From the NCBI GenBank assembly GCA_965198045.1, contig CBDAOL010000012.1:310001-374000 (forward strand): a DNA stretch of 64,000 bases, in the 5' to 3' direction. The notes below the pieces were generated by a model that did not search any database, had not been told where the DNA came from, and was given only the letters and a program-made list of their open reading frames with translations. Position 1 is the stretch's first letter, and every line of letters starts with the position of its first letter. The translations under genes and the position numbers were made by a program. Positions 35,298 through 44,344 of the stretch are shown here, piece after piece. Origin of the DNA: CBDDEC01 sp965198045 (lineage in GTDB: Bacteria; Chloroflexota; Dehalococcoidia; UBA2979).

Positions 35298-35345
35298 CGC
35301 CCTCGTGGGCGGCTCAGCTAGATGTGTATGGCGACCCCAAACGGC
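35298..35345 (-). repeat. Hairpin plus tRNA-Asp-tail-like repeat, copy A
   Basis: A CGCCC/GGGCG hairpin, then GGCTCAGCTAGA, then TATGGCGACCCCAAACGG. The last part matches the reversed 3' end of tRNA-Asp (TGGCGACCCCGAACGG at 51685) with one mismatch. Likely a scar of an old integration. Confidence 0.5.
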
Positions 35346-35692
35346 CTGTCCACAGTTCAATAACCAGAGGACGGCCTCTCCCAACGACCGGCGACCCGGA
35401 GTTCGATGCACGCTTCCTGGTGAGGGGCCGTGACCAGGCCGACGTAGAGCGATTCCCCACCGCACCGGTCCGCCATGCGCTCGAAGGCGCCTTGGACGAC
35501 GGCCAGTTCGAGGTCAAAAAATGGGCAGCTGGCGTTCCACGCGTGGTCGGGCATAGACGACGAGGCTCGGCTGATGGTGCTCCGAGACCTCTTCGAGGGC
35601 GCGCTCGTGCAACTCCAGGAGATAGGCCTCGCGTCGCGGTGAGCCTGGGGCGTGTGTCGAGAACCTCTCGCATACACAGACACTGACGACAA

Positions 35693-35745
35693 AGCCGCCC
35701 TGATGGGCGGCTGAGGTAGACGGGTATGGCGACCCCGAGCGGACA
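35693..35745 (-). repeat. Hairpin plus tRNA-Asp-tail-like repeat, copy B
   Basis: An 8-bp perfect stem (35693-35700 with 35705-35712) with a minus-strand TTT after it, then GAGGTAGACGGG, then TATGGCGACCCCGAGCGG. It resembles copy A over about 48 bases and the tRNA-Asp tail over about 27. Confidence 0.5.
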
Positions 35746-35854
35746 GGAGCCGACCATGATTAGTGTCCGAGAGGTGACCGATGCTGGGTACCCCTGACCT
35801 CGGCCGCGATGATCAAAAGCCTCAGCTGATCGGCTCTTCGCGTCCATGCAGTCG

Positions 35855-36673
35855 TCATCGGATGAACTCCATACTGCTGATGATCTCCTCGAAGACGGAG
35901 CCGTAGGGTCCCGTCGAATCCTGCGTCTTCACCGCGTAGCGGTCTGCGCCCACAGCGAAGGTCACCCTGAGGCCCGGGCCGCCGTGCTCGGTGGTGTAGT
36001 AACGCATTGCGGTTTGGTCGCCGAGCTGTTCAAGGCGGAGGAAACCGAACTGCGGCGGGACCGACACTTCGCTGACGAGCTGCTCGAGAGAGCGAGCCGA
36101 GCTCACGTCCCCTGTCGCGGGGTCTTGCTCGGTCGCGTCCTCCGAGAAGGTGATGTCGATCCGCACGGCGTCGTCCGCCACGGAACCGGGTCGGGTTCCG
36201 GGCCGAGTGTTGTGCAGCCGCCACGTCGAGCCCAGATGTGTGTCTTCGAGACGCTCGATCGTCCATCCGACCGGGTGGAGGAACGAGAACCCTCCGTCTT
36301 CGCTGGTGAAGCGCACTCGCTCCGTGCCGGGCGGCAGTGGACGGGCCACGGGCACCGCCACCCGCTCGGGGCCCAAGACAGTGCCAAAGCGATCGGTGAC
36401 GACCGGCGTCTGCGCCGGGGTGGGCGGCCTCGTCGGCAGTAGCGGTGGGCTCGGGATGATCGACGGGCGTGCGCCCGGCGGCGAGGCCGGTCGGGGAGTC
36501 GGCAGGGCCGGTCGGGGACCGGTGCGTGGCGTCGGTGTCGGCGGAGGTGGCGGCGGCGCTGTCGGATGCTCGGGCAGGGCACCGGCATCAGAGCCGCCGT
36601 CGAGGTTGGTCGCGATCAGGACGCTCGCCAGGAGCAGAGAGAGTGCCGCGCCGACAATCAGTAGTCGTCGCAT
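35855..36673 (-). CDS. Exported protein with Pro-rich linker, PsbP-like C-terminal domain
   Basis: A 272-residue protein. The N-terminus is a signal peptide or anchor (RRLLIVGAALSLLLASVLIA), followed by about 70 residues of Pro/Thr/Arg-rich linker and a C-terminal domain of about 150 residues (FTSEDGGFSFLHPVGWTIER) that resembles the PsbP/MOG1-like fold seen in many exported proteins. No lipobox Cys. Function unknown. Its promoter region abuts the IS3 element. Confidence 0.75.
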   Translation of the reverse strand: MRRLLIVGAALSLLLASVLIATNLDGGSDAGALPEHPTAPPPPPPTPTPRTGPRPALPTPRPASPPGARPSIIPSPPLLPTRPPTPAQTPVVTDRFGTVLGPERVAVPVARPLPPGTERVRFTSEDGGFSFLHPVGWTIERLEDTHLGSTWRLHNTRPGTRPGSVADDAVRIDITFSEDATEQDPATGDVSSARSLEQLVSEVSVPPQFGFLRLEQLGDQTAMRYYTTEHGGPGLRVTFAVGADRYAVKTQDSTGPYGSVFEEIISSMEFIR

Positions 36674-36791
36674 GGTGGTACCGCCCTACCGTGCGCGAGG
36701 CTGCGAGCTTCTTGACTGGCCAGAAGCGATACGTCCTCAATCCCCAAAAGTCAGTCAGAATGAACCGCCCCGGGTTTAGTGGAGACTCGGT

Positions 36792-37682
36792 TCATTGAGT
36801 CCCGGCACCTGCCGAGACCAGCTCACGTTCCTGGTTGCGCTCGTACTCGGCGGGTGGCAGGTAGTCGAGCGCACTATGCAACCGCCGATGGTTATACCAG
36901 TCCACCCACTCCAGCGTCGCCAGCTCGAGGTCGTCGAGTCCGCGCCACGGTCCCCGGCGGTGCACCAACTCCGCCTTGTAGAGCCCGATCACCGACTCCG
37001 CCAGCGCGTTGTCATAGGAGTCACCACGACTCCCGACCGAGGTCACGGCCCCGGCCTCGGCGAGCCGCTCGGTGTAGCGGATCGAGAGGTACTGCACCCC
37101 ACGATCGCTATGATGAATCAGCCCGTCGAAGGGTCCGTTCCGCGCCCATAGCGCCTGCTCAAGGGCATCGAGCGCGAGTTCGGTCCGCAGTGAGCGCGAT
37201 GCCTGCCAGCCGACGACCGAGCGCGAGTAGACGTCGATGACGAAGGCGACGTAGACGAAGCCCGACCAGCTGGGCACGTAGGTGAGGTCGGCTACCCAGA
37301 GCCGGTTGGGGGCGGGTGCGTGGAAGTCCCGCTCCACGAGGTCCGCCGGTCTGGGCGCGCTCTCGTCCGCCACGGTCGTCCGTTTGACCTTCCCACGTAC
37401 CACCCCAGAGAGACTCAGCTCCCGCATCAGCCGCTCCACGGTGCAGCGCGCGACGGGGATGCCCTCGCGGTGCAGCTGGCGCCAGAGCTTGCGCGCACCG
37501 TAGACCCCGAACTGTTCGGCGTGGACGTGCTGCAGCTTCACCTTCAACGCCTCGCCACGCACCCGCCGCGCCGAGAGCGGTCGGCTCCGGGCGGCGTAGT
37601 AGCTGGACGGGGCGACCTGCAGTTCCCGGCAGATCGGCTCGACCCCGAAGCGTTCGCGGTGGGTCTCGATGAAGCGAGTCAT
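36792..37682 (-). CDS. IS3-family transposase OrfB (DDE integrase core)
   Basis: A 296-residue integrase-core transposase. N-terminal HTH_21 region (GVEPICRELQVAPSSYYAAR), then the rve core with catalytic residues in WVADLTYV (Asp), HHSDRGVQY (Asp) and DNALAESVIGLYKAEL (Glu, DDE spacing normal for IS3). The ATG overlaps the orfA stop as ATGA. The frame is also open upstream into orfA in the -1 phase, so an OrfAB fusion can be made by slippage. Confidence 0.96.
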   Translation of the reverse strand: MTRFIETHRERFGVEPICRELQVAPSSYYAARSRPLSARRVRGEALKVKLQHVHAEQFGVYGARKLWRQLHREGIPVARCTVERLMRELSLSGVVRGKVKRTTVADESAPRPADLVERDFHAPAPNRLWVADLTYVPSWSGFVYVAFVIDVYSRSVVGWQASRSLRTELALDALEQALWARNGPFDGLIHHSDRGVQYLSIRYTERLAEAGAVTSVGSRGDSYDNALAESVIGLYKAELVHRRGPWRGLDDLELATLEWVDWYNHRRLHSALDYLPPAEYERNQERELVSAGAGTQ

Positions 37683-37999
37683 TTCGGCAGTCGCGGGTCG
37701 AGCTCCCGCGCGAAAAAAGCCGAAGCGGCCTTGAGGATCTCGTTCGCCCGGCGCAGCTCACGGTTCTCGCGCTCGAGCTCCCGCAGCCGCGTCTGCTCCT
37801 CCGTCGTCTGCCCCGGCCGTGCGCCGCCGTCGACCTCAGCCCGTCGCACCCACTTCCGTAACGTCTCCGGCGTCATCCCGAACTTCGAGGCGATCGAGCT
37901 GATCGTTGCCCACTGCGACGAGTGGTCCCGCTCGTGCTCGAACACCATCCGGACCGCCCGCTCGCGGATCTCCGCTGGGTATCTGCCTGGTCGTGTCAT
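37679..37999 (-). CDS. IS3-family transposase OrfA
   Basis: A 106-residue HTH_Tnp_1 protein: the helix-turn-helix is SSIASKFGMTPETLRKWVRR and a leucine-zipper-like coiled coil follows (LRELERENRELRRANEIL). It binds the element ends and, through the OrfAB fusion, forms the active transposase. Confidence 0.95.
   Translation of the reverse strand: MTRPGRYPAEIRERAVRMVFEHERDHSSQWATISSIASKFGMTPETLRKWVRRAEVDGGARPGQTTEEQTRLRELERENRELRRANEILKAASAFFARELDPRLPK
37712..37718 (-). promoter_or_regulatory. Probable -1 frameshift site T_TTT_TTC in orfA
   Basis: In the orfA frame the codons GCT TTT TTC form the slippery heptamer T TTT TTC. Slipping by -1 enters the orfB phase, which is open from here to the orfB ATG. 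This matches how IS3 elements make OrfAB. Confidence 0.7.
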
Positions 38000-38050
38000 C
38001 GCTCCATCCTCTCAAGGACTGGAGCCTCCAACATTCCCGGGGCGGTTCAG

Positions 38051-38619
38051 AAAGAGAGAAAGAGCTGCTGTGGTCTCGAGGAAGCACCCCGATGGTTCGG
38101 CTGACACCTCTACTCTGACTGTAGAGACCTGAGGCAGCCGGAACTCCGTCCTCATCGTGGGGGACGTTAGGCGGTTTGCGACAGTGCGGCGGTGATTGAG
38201 ATCACGAGTATTACCGGCAACACCCGCTTCGTGCCGAGTACGACGTGAACCGCAAGGCGGCGGGGAGGTGAAGCGCCGTGGCGGGAAGTGGACGCTGGGC
38301 AGCTGGATCGTGCGTCGCGCGACGGGCCGCCTAGTCTTCCGCCGGATCGCCCGCGAACATATGTGGCCTTGGGCACAAGCTCGCGAGAGCTGCGTGACAT
38401 GCCGAGCGCTATCACCGCCTCCGCGGCGAGGGAGAGCCCGCACTCGGCTCACCAAGGTCTTCAAGCAGCGGGCTCGTTCGGAGACGAAGCCGCCCGTCCC
38501 CGAGGCCGACACCGCCGTCCGCTTCCGAAATGGATGACCAGCGGACTGTGGTGAGGGAGCTGGTGGCGTGGGGTGCCTCTCGTGACTGGTTGTCATCCAC
38601 GGGACTGGCCCACGAGCAG
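38051..38619. other. Intergenic stretch with no supportable gene
   Basis: About 570 bases between the IS3 element and the membrane protein gene. Frames are open in several phases but lack coding composition and ribosome sites. No repeat, tRNA or hairpin of note was seen. Confidence 0.5.
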
Positions 38620-39333
38620 CTAGATATGGCGCAGCAGCAGCGCGCCTGCTAACAGCACCGCGGCCGCGGCGAGGAGCTTCAACGGCAGCTCCCAGGTGCC
38701 GAGCAGCAGCTCGCGGCTCCAACGGTGCTCATCGTCGAACTCAACGCTGGCAGAGTGTGTCTGGCGTCTGACGTACCGTGCGGGCGAGCTCAGCTTGCGC
38801 TGTGCAAGGCTGAGCGCCGTCGCGGCGAGCGCGGCAAGCAGGATCGCTCCATTGAGAGATTCGCTCTGTGACCAGAACCCCGCCAACGTGGGAAAGGCGC
38901 CCCACAACGCCGCGAAGCCGAGGTCGGAGTGCAGCGGCTCCGGCCACCCGAGTGCATACGCCGCAGCCAGTGCGATACCAACAATGGCCCAGGGGAGCAC
39001 CCAGATGGAGATCACTAACGTGCCGAGCCCCGCCACCACTAGCGCACCGCCGAAGCCGGCGAGCGCAAGGCCGAGAAGGACGCGATCGGGGAGCCCGGTC
39101 CTGAGCGGGCGTCCCTGCCACTCGTCAAGTGCGTGTGCCGCAAGGCCGAGCCCCAGGAGAAACGCAGCGAGGGTTCCCGCCAGGCGTAGCCACTCGATCT
39201 CGGGAGCGAGGGCAGAGCCGATCGCTACGTAGGAGAGGTGCCAGGCCGTGTACGGCGGGTGCAAGATTGCGAGCAGGTCGCGGAACGGACCTCCGGGATG
39301 CGCATAGAAGGCTGGGGGCAGACGGTCGCTCAC
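38620..39333 (-). CDS. Polytopic membrane protein, UbiA-like in layout
   Basis: A 237-residue protein with seven or so predicted helices. The first loop (AFYAHPGGPFRDLLAILHPP) precedes helix 1 and a polar motif AHALDEWQGRPL sits between helices 2 and 3, reminiscent of the first Asp-rich loop of UbiA prenyltransferases, although the second one is not clear. Start is GTG 39333, which overlaps the methyltransferase stop as GTGA, so the two are co-translated. With a UbiE-like partner a lipid or quinone modification role is conceivable. Confidence 0.75.
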   Translation of the reverse strand: MSDRLPPAFYAHPGGPFRDLLAILHPPYTAWHLSYVAIGSALAPEIEWLRLAGTLAAFLLGLGLAAHALDEWQGRPLRTGLPDRVLLGLALAGFGGALVVAGLGTLVISIWVLPWAIVGIALAAAYALGWPEPLHSDLGFAALWGAFPTLAGFWSQSESLNGAILLAALAATALSLAQRKLSSPARYVRRQTHSASVEFDDEHRWSRELLLGTWELPLKLLAAAAVLLAGALLLRHI

Positions 39334-40022
39334 GGTCGTCGACCCCACATCAGCAGACCGCCCCCGAGCGAGCGTCGTTCAGTGCGGACGTCGATCAGCC
39401 CCGCCTCTGTCCACAACGCGCTCAACTCGCCTGGTGGGAACCGGCGATGGAAGCCGTCGATGCTTGGCCCAAGGAAGGTCCCCACCTGCCGCCAGCCGTG
39501 CCCGATCACAGCGCCTGCCACGGGGAGTGCCACGCGCGTGTAGAGCCACCACGGCGGACCCGTGAGGCCGCGCGGTCGCCCGAATTCGACCATCCCGATG
39601 CGGCCGCCGGGGCGTAGCACCCGCACCAGCTCGCGCATGCAAGCCGCGGGGTCCGCGACGTAGCGCAGGAGGTAGGTGAAGGTCAGCGCATCGAAGGTTC
39701 CGTTGGGCACAGGCAGCTGCTCTGCGGTCGCGCGTACGACGCTGAGCCTCGCGGATCGAGCCTGCTCCAGCATGTCTCCGCTCTGGTCGAGTGCGACCAC
39801 GTCGCATCCGCGTTCGCTCGCGAGTCGCGCCACGGACCCGGTTCCGCAGGCGACATCGAGCAGTCGCTCGCCCGCGCGGAGCTCGAGCCCTTCCATCATC
39901 GCCTGCCGCCATCTCGGGTCTTGATAGAGGCTGAGCACCGCCGCCCAGCGTTCGTAGTCCCGTGCGATGGGCTCGAAGAGCCCGAGGGCGACGGCGTTCG
40001 GCTGGTCCGCCATGCGGGGCAT
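39330..40022 (-). CDS. Class I SAM-dependent methyltransferase (UbiE-like)
   Basis: A 230-residue methyltransferase. Motif I is LLDVACGTGSVARLASERG, motif II VVALDQSGDML, post-motif DALTFTYLLRYVAD and LRPGGRIGMVEF, all typical of UbiE/MenG relatives; FLGPSIDGFHRRFPPGEL matches the C-terminal part. ATG 40022 or 40013 are possible starts. It is the upstream gene of a pair with a membrane protein and is 168 bases from the 28-bp tRNA-tail repeat. Quinone or lipid methylation is inferred. Confidence 0.9.
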   Translation of the reverse strand: MPRMADQPNAVALGLFEPIARDYERWAAVLSLYQDPRWRQAMMEGLELRAGERLLDVACGTGSVARLASERGCDVVALDQSGDMLEQARSARLSVVRATAEQLPVPNGTFDALTFTYLLRYVADPAACMRELVRVLRPGGRIGMVEFGRPRGLTGPPWWLYTRVALPVAGAVIGHGWRQVGTFLGPSIDGFHRRFPPGELSALWTEAGLIDVRTERRSLGGGLLMWGRRP

Positions 40023-40635
40023 CTTCGCATGGAGTCTGGAGCAACGGCTGACGATCTACTAGGGCAGCCGCTCCTCAACCCCCTTCGCGCGCGTCGCACC
40101 CTCCCCGCCGACCTCCTCGACCAAGCACTCGATCACCTCATCGCCGTCAACGAGGGCGGCGGGAGTCCGCGTGGCTATTGGGTTTGAGGTGGCGACCCCG
40201 AACGGATTCGAACCGTCTAACTGCGAACCGCGTCTGGTACGTGGCTGCGTAGCCTACTCACAGTCGAGACTCACAGCACCGTAGCGAGTTCAATCGAGAC
40301 AGAGCTACGCCGGGCTATCATCGCGCTCGACTCTCCGGCGGGACGCAGGCGGGTGCAGCAGGCGCCGAGCCAGCGAGCTCAGGCGAATTGTTGGGTGAGC
40401 TCGGCGAACTCCTGCAGTCGCGAGCGGCGAAAGAGGCTGACGAGCGTCCGCTGCTGACGTTCCTGTCTCCCGATTCCGACGACCCCTGGAAGCAGTCGCG
40501 ACCTTGCTGCCGGACGGACTAGCGCTGGGACTCTTCGTTGTGCACACCGAGCCTCGGCAGCTCCTCCGTCATGCGCGCGATCTCGGCCTCGATCAGCTCC
40601 TGCCGCCGTCGCCGCATCCTCGAGATCAGGACGAC
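40023..40635. other. Junction region with remnants around the 28-bp tRNA-tail repeat
   Basis: No intact gene. Left of the repeat a plus-strand fragment reads LLDQALDHLIAVNEGGG. To the right, 40546-40635 on the minus strand encodes RRRRQELIEAEIARMTEELP, reminiscent of the start of a nucleotidyltransferase-type antitoxin, but the rest is missing. Both look like debris of past insertions. Confidence 0.45.
40190..40217 (+). repeat. 28-bp copy of the tRNA-Asp 3' end (left attachment-site candidate)
   Basis: Bases 40190-40217 are identical to 51685-51712, the variable-arm end, T-arm, acceptor strand and CCA of tRNA-Asp. This is what integration of an element into the tRNA would leave at the far end. 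Confidence 0.85.
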
Positions 40636-41718
40636 CTACACCGTCATCAGGCTTGGCGCCCCGAGTTCCGGCCCCATCTCGGCCTCGGTCAGCGGATAGG
40701 CCTCCTTGCGGTAGACCTGCACGCGGTTGTAGCCGAAGTCGGCAACGAACATCCGGTCGCCGTCGATGCGCACCGAGGCCGGAGCGCGGAAGCGCTTCTC
40801 CGACTCAAGGGTGGTCATCTCGCGCTGACGCAGCACCCTGGCGTTCGCCATGATGTACTCGCGCCCCGACTTCGAGACGGTGGCGTCGCCGATGAAGCGC
40901 TCGACGTAGCGGCCGTTGCGGTCAAACAGCACGACGCGGTCGTTGCCGCGGTCGGCCACATAGATGTCGCCGTGCTGGTCGACGGCCACGCCCGCCGGTC
41001 GGTTCAGCTCGCCCTCGCCGTCCCCGCTCGAACCGATCGAGAGCAATGGCTCGCCAGAGGGGCTGAACTTCTGCACCCGGTCGTTGCGCCAGTTGCCGAT
41101 GTAGATGCAGCCCTCGGCGTCGAGGGCGATGCCCCACGGCATGTCGAGCTCACCGGGACCGCTGCCGTGCGTGCCGAAGCCATCGATGTACTTGCCCTCG
41201 ACGGTGAAGCGCTGCACGCGGTGGTTCATCGTGTCGACCACGAGCAGGCGCCCCTCGCCGTCGAGGGCCATGTGCGCCGGGCGGTCGAGCTGGCCCGGCT
41301 CGCTCCCGTGCTCGCCCCACTCCGCCACTTGCTCGCACTCGCGCGTGATGGTGGTGATCGTGTGCGTGCCCTCGTCCGAGACGATCAGCCGCTCGTCGGG
41401 GTCGCAGATGATCCCGACGGGCCAGGCCCAACCACCGCGGAAGGGGTCAAACTTCCTGACCTCTTCGTTAGGGCGACTGATCAATCCAAGCTCCTCGTCG
41501 TCCCTGTTGATGACCAGGATCACGCCGCCCGCCTCGAACGGCCCCCGTCGGAGGCAATACACCCGACCCTCGTTGCCGAGGGCGATGTCGATCGGGTACC
41601 GCGAGCTGGTGTGCATCCCGATCGTCTTCTCGTAGGGGAAGCCCGCGCGCAGCAGCCCCGCGAACGTGCCGCTGGCGCTCGCCCCATCGCTCGCGCCGCC
41701 GTTCGTCTCCGCCGTCAT
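40636..41718 (-). CDS. NHL-repeat beta-propeller protein
   Basis: A 360-residue six-bladed propeller. Repeats of the form 'G.L..P.G.a.d..g.iyVaD..N.RVq.f' are clear: GELDMPWGIALDAEGCIYIG, GELNRPAGVAVDQHGDIYVA, GQLDRPAHMALDGEGRLLVV, each followed by a D/N..NHRVQRF-type turn. No signal peptide. NHL propellers bind proteins or carbohydrates or catalyse peptidylglycine-type cleavage. It is the third gene of an operon, its ATG overlapping the stop of the DUF1501 gene (41715-41718). Confidence 0.92.
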   Translation of the reverse strand: MTAETNGGASDGASASGTFAGLLRAGFPYEKTIGMHTSSRYPIDIALGNEGRVYCLRRGPFEAGGVILVINRDDEELGLISRPNEEVRKFDPFRGGWAWPVGIICDPDERLIVSDEGTHTITTITRECEQVAEWGEHGSEPGQLDRPAHMALDGEGRLLVVDTMNHRVQRFTVEGKYIDGFGTHGSGPGELDMPWGIALDAEGCIYIGNWRNDRVQKFSPSGEPLLSIGSSGDGEGELNRPAGVAVDQHGDIYVADRGNDRVVLFDRNGRYVERFIGDATVSKSGREYIMANARVLRQREMTTLESEKRFRAPASVRIDGDRMFVADFGYNRVQVYRKEAYPLTEAEMGPELGAPSLMTV

Positions 41719-42875
41719 CGCGCCGCCCCTGCCGTGGCCATCGCCTTGTACGGGTTGATCTGCTCAAACGTGCCGCCCACGATCGCGCTCGGGTCGACCC
41801 CCATCCACTGGTCGAGCACCGTGCTGTAGACGCTGCGGAAGTCGATCGTGTGCCGCATATCCTCGCCGTAGAGCCAGTCCTTCTGCTCGATCGAGGGGTA
41901 CTCGCCATAGAGGCCGCCCTCCACGCGGTCGCCGATCAGGTAGGCGCCGCCCCCAGAGCCGTGATCCGTACCGGAGCCGTTGTCCTTGATGCGACGGCCG
42001 AACTCGGAGAAGACGAGCACCACCACCTCATCGGACGCGTCGTGTTCCCGCAGATCCTGCATGAAGTCGCTGACCGCCTCGGTCAGCTCGGTGAGCAGCC
42101 CCGGCAGCATCGTCGACTCGTTCGAGTGCAGGTCGTAGCCCGCATGCTGTGTGTAGAAGATGCGCGTCCCCAGCCCCGCGGTGTGAACGCGGGCCACGTC
42201 GCGCAGCGCCTGCGCGATCGGGTTCGGCGCGTACTCGACCTCGGACGAGTAGCGCCCGGGCACGTCCTTCAGCATGTCAGCGCTCTTCAGCACGCTGCGC
42301 CCGGTCTGCGCCAGGTAGTCCTGCACGATCCCGGTCCCGACCGGCGTGTACATGCGGCGGAAGCTGTCGAGGTCCTTGCCCCGCTCCTCCTCCGCCTCGA
42401 CGTCTGTCATCAACCCGAACTGATCGAGGTCGCCCACCGAGGTCACGGTCACGCCCGACGCGGCGAGCGCCCGAGGCAGATCGAGGCCGAAGCTGACGGC
42501 GGTCAGCGGGTTCTCCGATGCGGCGTCAAACTCGCGTGTCACCTTCGCGAGCCAGCCCTCGGTGGCGATTTCATCCGGCTCGCAGGTGTGCCAGATGTCC
42601 ATGGCGCGGAAGTGGGAGCGGCTCGAGTTCTCCCAGCCGACGCCCTGCACAACGGCGACGTGGCCTGCGTCGTAGAGCTCCTTGAGCGCCTTCGCCGCCG
42701 GGTGCCAGGCCAGCTCGTCGTCGAGCGGCAGCGCGTCCTCCATCGGCACCATGACGTGCGGGCGGGCATCGCGGATGACGCCGCTCTGGTAGGGGATGAG
42801 CGTGTTCAGGAAGTCCAGCCCGCCGCTGAGCTGGATCACCACCAGCACCGGGGGCTTCTGTAGCTTCGTCGTCAT
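41715..42875 (-). CDS. DUF1501 domain protein
   Basis: A 386-residue protein of the DUF1501 family, distantly related to sulfatases/alkaline-phosphatase-fold enzymes. Visible landmarks: VVIQLSGGLDFLNTLIPY at the start (metal Asp in the family GGxDGLNTVVP motif, here GGLDFLNTLIP), WENSSRSHFRAMDIWHT, and VVVLVFSEFGRRIKDNGSGTDHG with the FSEFGRR and GTDHG metal-type motifs. No Tat signal is present although many relatives have one. It is 12 bases after the DUF1800 gene, the usual partner. Confidence 0.94.
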   Translation of the reverse strand: MTTKLQKPPVLVVIQLSGGLDFLNTLIPYQSGVIRDARPHVMVPMEDALPLDDELAWHPAAKALKELYDAGHVAVVQGVGWENSSRSHFRAMDIWHTCEPDEIATEGWLAKVTREFDAASENPLTAVSFGLDLPRALAASGVTVTSVGDLDQFGLMTDVEAEEERGKDLDSFRRMYTPVGTGIVQDYLAQTGRSVLKSADMLKDVPGRYSSEVEYAPNPIAQALRDVARVHTAGLGTRIFYTQHAGYDLHSNESTMLPGLLTELTEAVSDFMQDLREHDASDEVVVLVFSEFGRRIKDNGSGTDHGSGGGAYLIGDRVEGGLYGEYPSIEQKDWLYGEDMRHTIDFRSVYSTVLDQWMGVDPSAIVGGTFEQINPYKAMATAGAAR

Positions 42876-42887
42876 CGTTGGCCCTCC

Positions 42888-44276
42888 CTAGGCGAACTGG
42901 TACTCGGGCGTGGCCACGATCAGCTGCACCATCCGTCCGATGCGGCCCTCGGCCTCCTCGCTCGCTCCGTTGCCGAACGAGAGCGGGCCCCCCTCCTCCG
43001 CGCGCTCCACGAGCGTCGCCCGCGTCTGCGCGCTCACATCGAGCGGGCCGCAGAGGTCGAGGCAGCGGTCGACCAACTCCTCGGGCGTCGCGTCCCCGGC
43101 GGCGGCGACGCGCTCGACGATCGCGGCGATGCCCGGCTTCGAGGTGTCCATCACCTGCTCGACCGCGAAATTGACGCGCTGGGTGAGTGTGCCGGAGTTG
43201 ATCCACCCTTGGCCCGTGTGCCAGCCCTCGACGGAGGGCGGGTTCATCAGGTCCTGACCCATCAGCCTCGTCGCCCGCGAGAGCCGCATCACCGAGAATT
43301 CGGGGAAGCGCGGCGCACCGACGAGCTTGATCACCCCACCGACGAACTCGGCCGGGCTCTTGACGCGCTGGAACCGCGCCGCCTTGAAAAAGTCGGAGTT
43401 GAGCAGCGTCCGCATCACCTCGCGGATATCGCCGTCGGACTCGACGAATGTGGCGGCGAGCGCGTCGACCGCGGCCTGGTCCCGCGGCGGCTCCTCGTTC
43501 CACGAGGGCACCGGCGGCTCGTCGGCGACGAAGAAGTTGTAGAGGTGCCGGCCGATGAACCGGGCGCAGGCCTCCTGCTTGACGATCACCTCGATCACGT
43601 CCTCGCCGTCGACGACGGTCTGGCCGAGGAACGTCTTCTGCTCGCTGTCGTGGTCCGCCTCGTCGAACTTGAAGAGGGAGTCGCCGATGCCGTAGGGGAA
43701 GTACGAGAGCGGCTGCGTGAACGTCCAACCTGTGAACGCCCGCGCCACCTCCTTGATGTCGTCCTCGCTGTAGTTGCCGACGCCCAGCGAGAAGAGCTCG
43801 AGCAGTTCGCGCGCGTAGTTCTCGTTGTTCGCGTGCGCGTGGTTCTCCGAGTTGTCGAGCCAGTCGATCATCGCCGGGTCGCGCGAGAGGTCGAGCAGGA
43901 TCTGGCGCATGTCGCCGAGCCCATTCTCGCGGAAGAGCTCAATCTGCGCCGCCGACGCCCGGGCATGCGAGCCAAACCCTGTCGCGAAGACCTGGTGCCA
44001 GAACAGCGCCATCTTCTCGCGCAGCGGGCGACGGCCGCCCGCCAGGCTGTGCAGCCAGCGCGACGCCCAGGCCCCCCTTACTTCGGGGTTGGTTGACGTC
44101 GGGAGGTAACGGTCGAGTATGTCCCGGTCGGGATCGCCCAGCGCCTCAGGGTGCAGAAACTCCTCGACGACCTCTTCGTAGGGACGCTCGACCAACTCCT
44201 CGAGTTCGTCCCGCGTCGCGCCCACTCCGACGCGGCGCATCAGGTGCGCCATCAACTCAATGTGGTCGTCCGCCAT
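42888..44276 (-). CDS. DUF1800 domain protein
   Basis: A 462-residue protein of the DUF1800 family. Landmarks: LMRRVGVGATRDELEEL, REKMALFWHQVFATG, NYARELLELFSLGVGNY, DVIEVIVKQEACARFIGRHL, SPAEFVGGVIKL and MNPPSVEGWHTGQGWINSGT. ATG 44276 is chosen for the family N-terminus; the long upstream open frame is composition-driven. It is the first gene of the DUF1800-DUF1501-NHL operon. The pair is widespread in Planctomycetes and Chloroflexi, function unknown. Confidence 0.94.
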   Translation of the reverse strand: MADDHIELMAHLMRRVGVGATRDELEELVERPYEEVVEEFLHPEALGDPDRDILDRYLPTSTNPEVRGAWASRWLHSLAGGRRPLREKMALFWHQVFATGFGSHARASAAQIELFRENGLGDMRQILLDLSRDPAMIDWLDNSENHAHANNENYARELLELFSLGVGNYSEDDIKEVARAFTGWTFTQPLSYFPYGIGDSLFKFDEADHDSEQKTFLGQTVVDGEDVIEVIVKQEACARFIGRHLYNFFVADEPPVPSWNEEPPRDQAAVDALAATFVESDGDIREVMRTLLNSDFFKAARFQRVKSPAEFVGGVIKLVGAPRFPEFSVMRLSRATRLMGQDLMNPPSVEGWHTGQGWINSGTLTQRVNFAVEQVMDTSKPGIAAIVERVAAAGDATPEELVDRCLDLCGPLDVSAQTRATLVERAEEGGPLSFGNGASEEAEGRIGRMVQLIVATPEYQFA

Positions 44277-44344
44277 GGGAACCCCGCTCTCCAGCGTCCC
44301 CGGCCGCTGGTGGCGTCGGCTGTCAGCATCAGCAGCTACTGCTC

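Larger units (their letters stand above)
35093..35854. other. Gene-poor stretch with decayed sequence and two hairpin/tRNA-tail repeats
   Basis: No intact gene. On the minus strand around 35530-35660 a fragment with coding character (REAYLLELHERALEEV, LVVYARPRVERQLP) ends in a stop, and a further piece (ADRCGGESLYVGLVTAPHQE) continues in another frame, suggesting a decayed gene I cannot name. Two copies of a hairpin followed by a tRNA-like tail are listed separately. Confidence 0.5.
36761..38050 (-). mobile_element. IS3-family insertion sequence, complete
   Basis: 1290 bp with inverted ends: TGAACCGCCCCGGG is identical at both ends, and about 21 of the first 27 bases match (left 36761 onward, right ending 38050). 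The 3-bp duplication GAA flanks it (36758-36760 and 38051-38053), the size expected for IS3. It holds orfA and orfB transcribed on the minus strand. Confidence 0.95.

Noticed and set aside
35314..35847. 177-residue minus-strand frame
   Set aside because: Coding signal moves between frames and the reading crosses two hairpin repeats; treated as decayed sequence.
38012..38722. 236-residue minus-strand frame between the IS3 element and the membrane protein
   Set aside because: Arg/Pro/Ser-rich without secondary-structure pattern or ribosome site, and it runs across the IS3 boundary.
40504..41829. 441-residue plus-strand frame
   Set aside because: Antisense of the NHL-repeat protein; the repeats in it are mirror images of the propeller blades.
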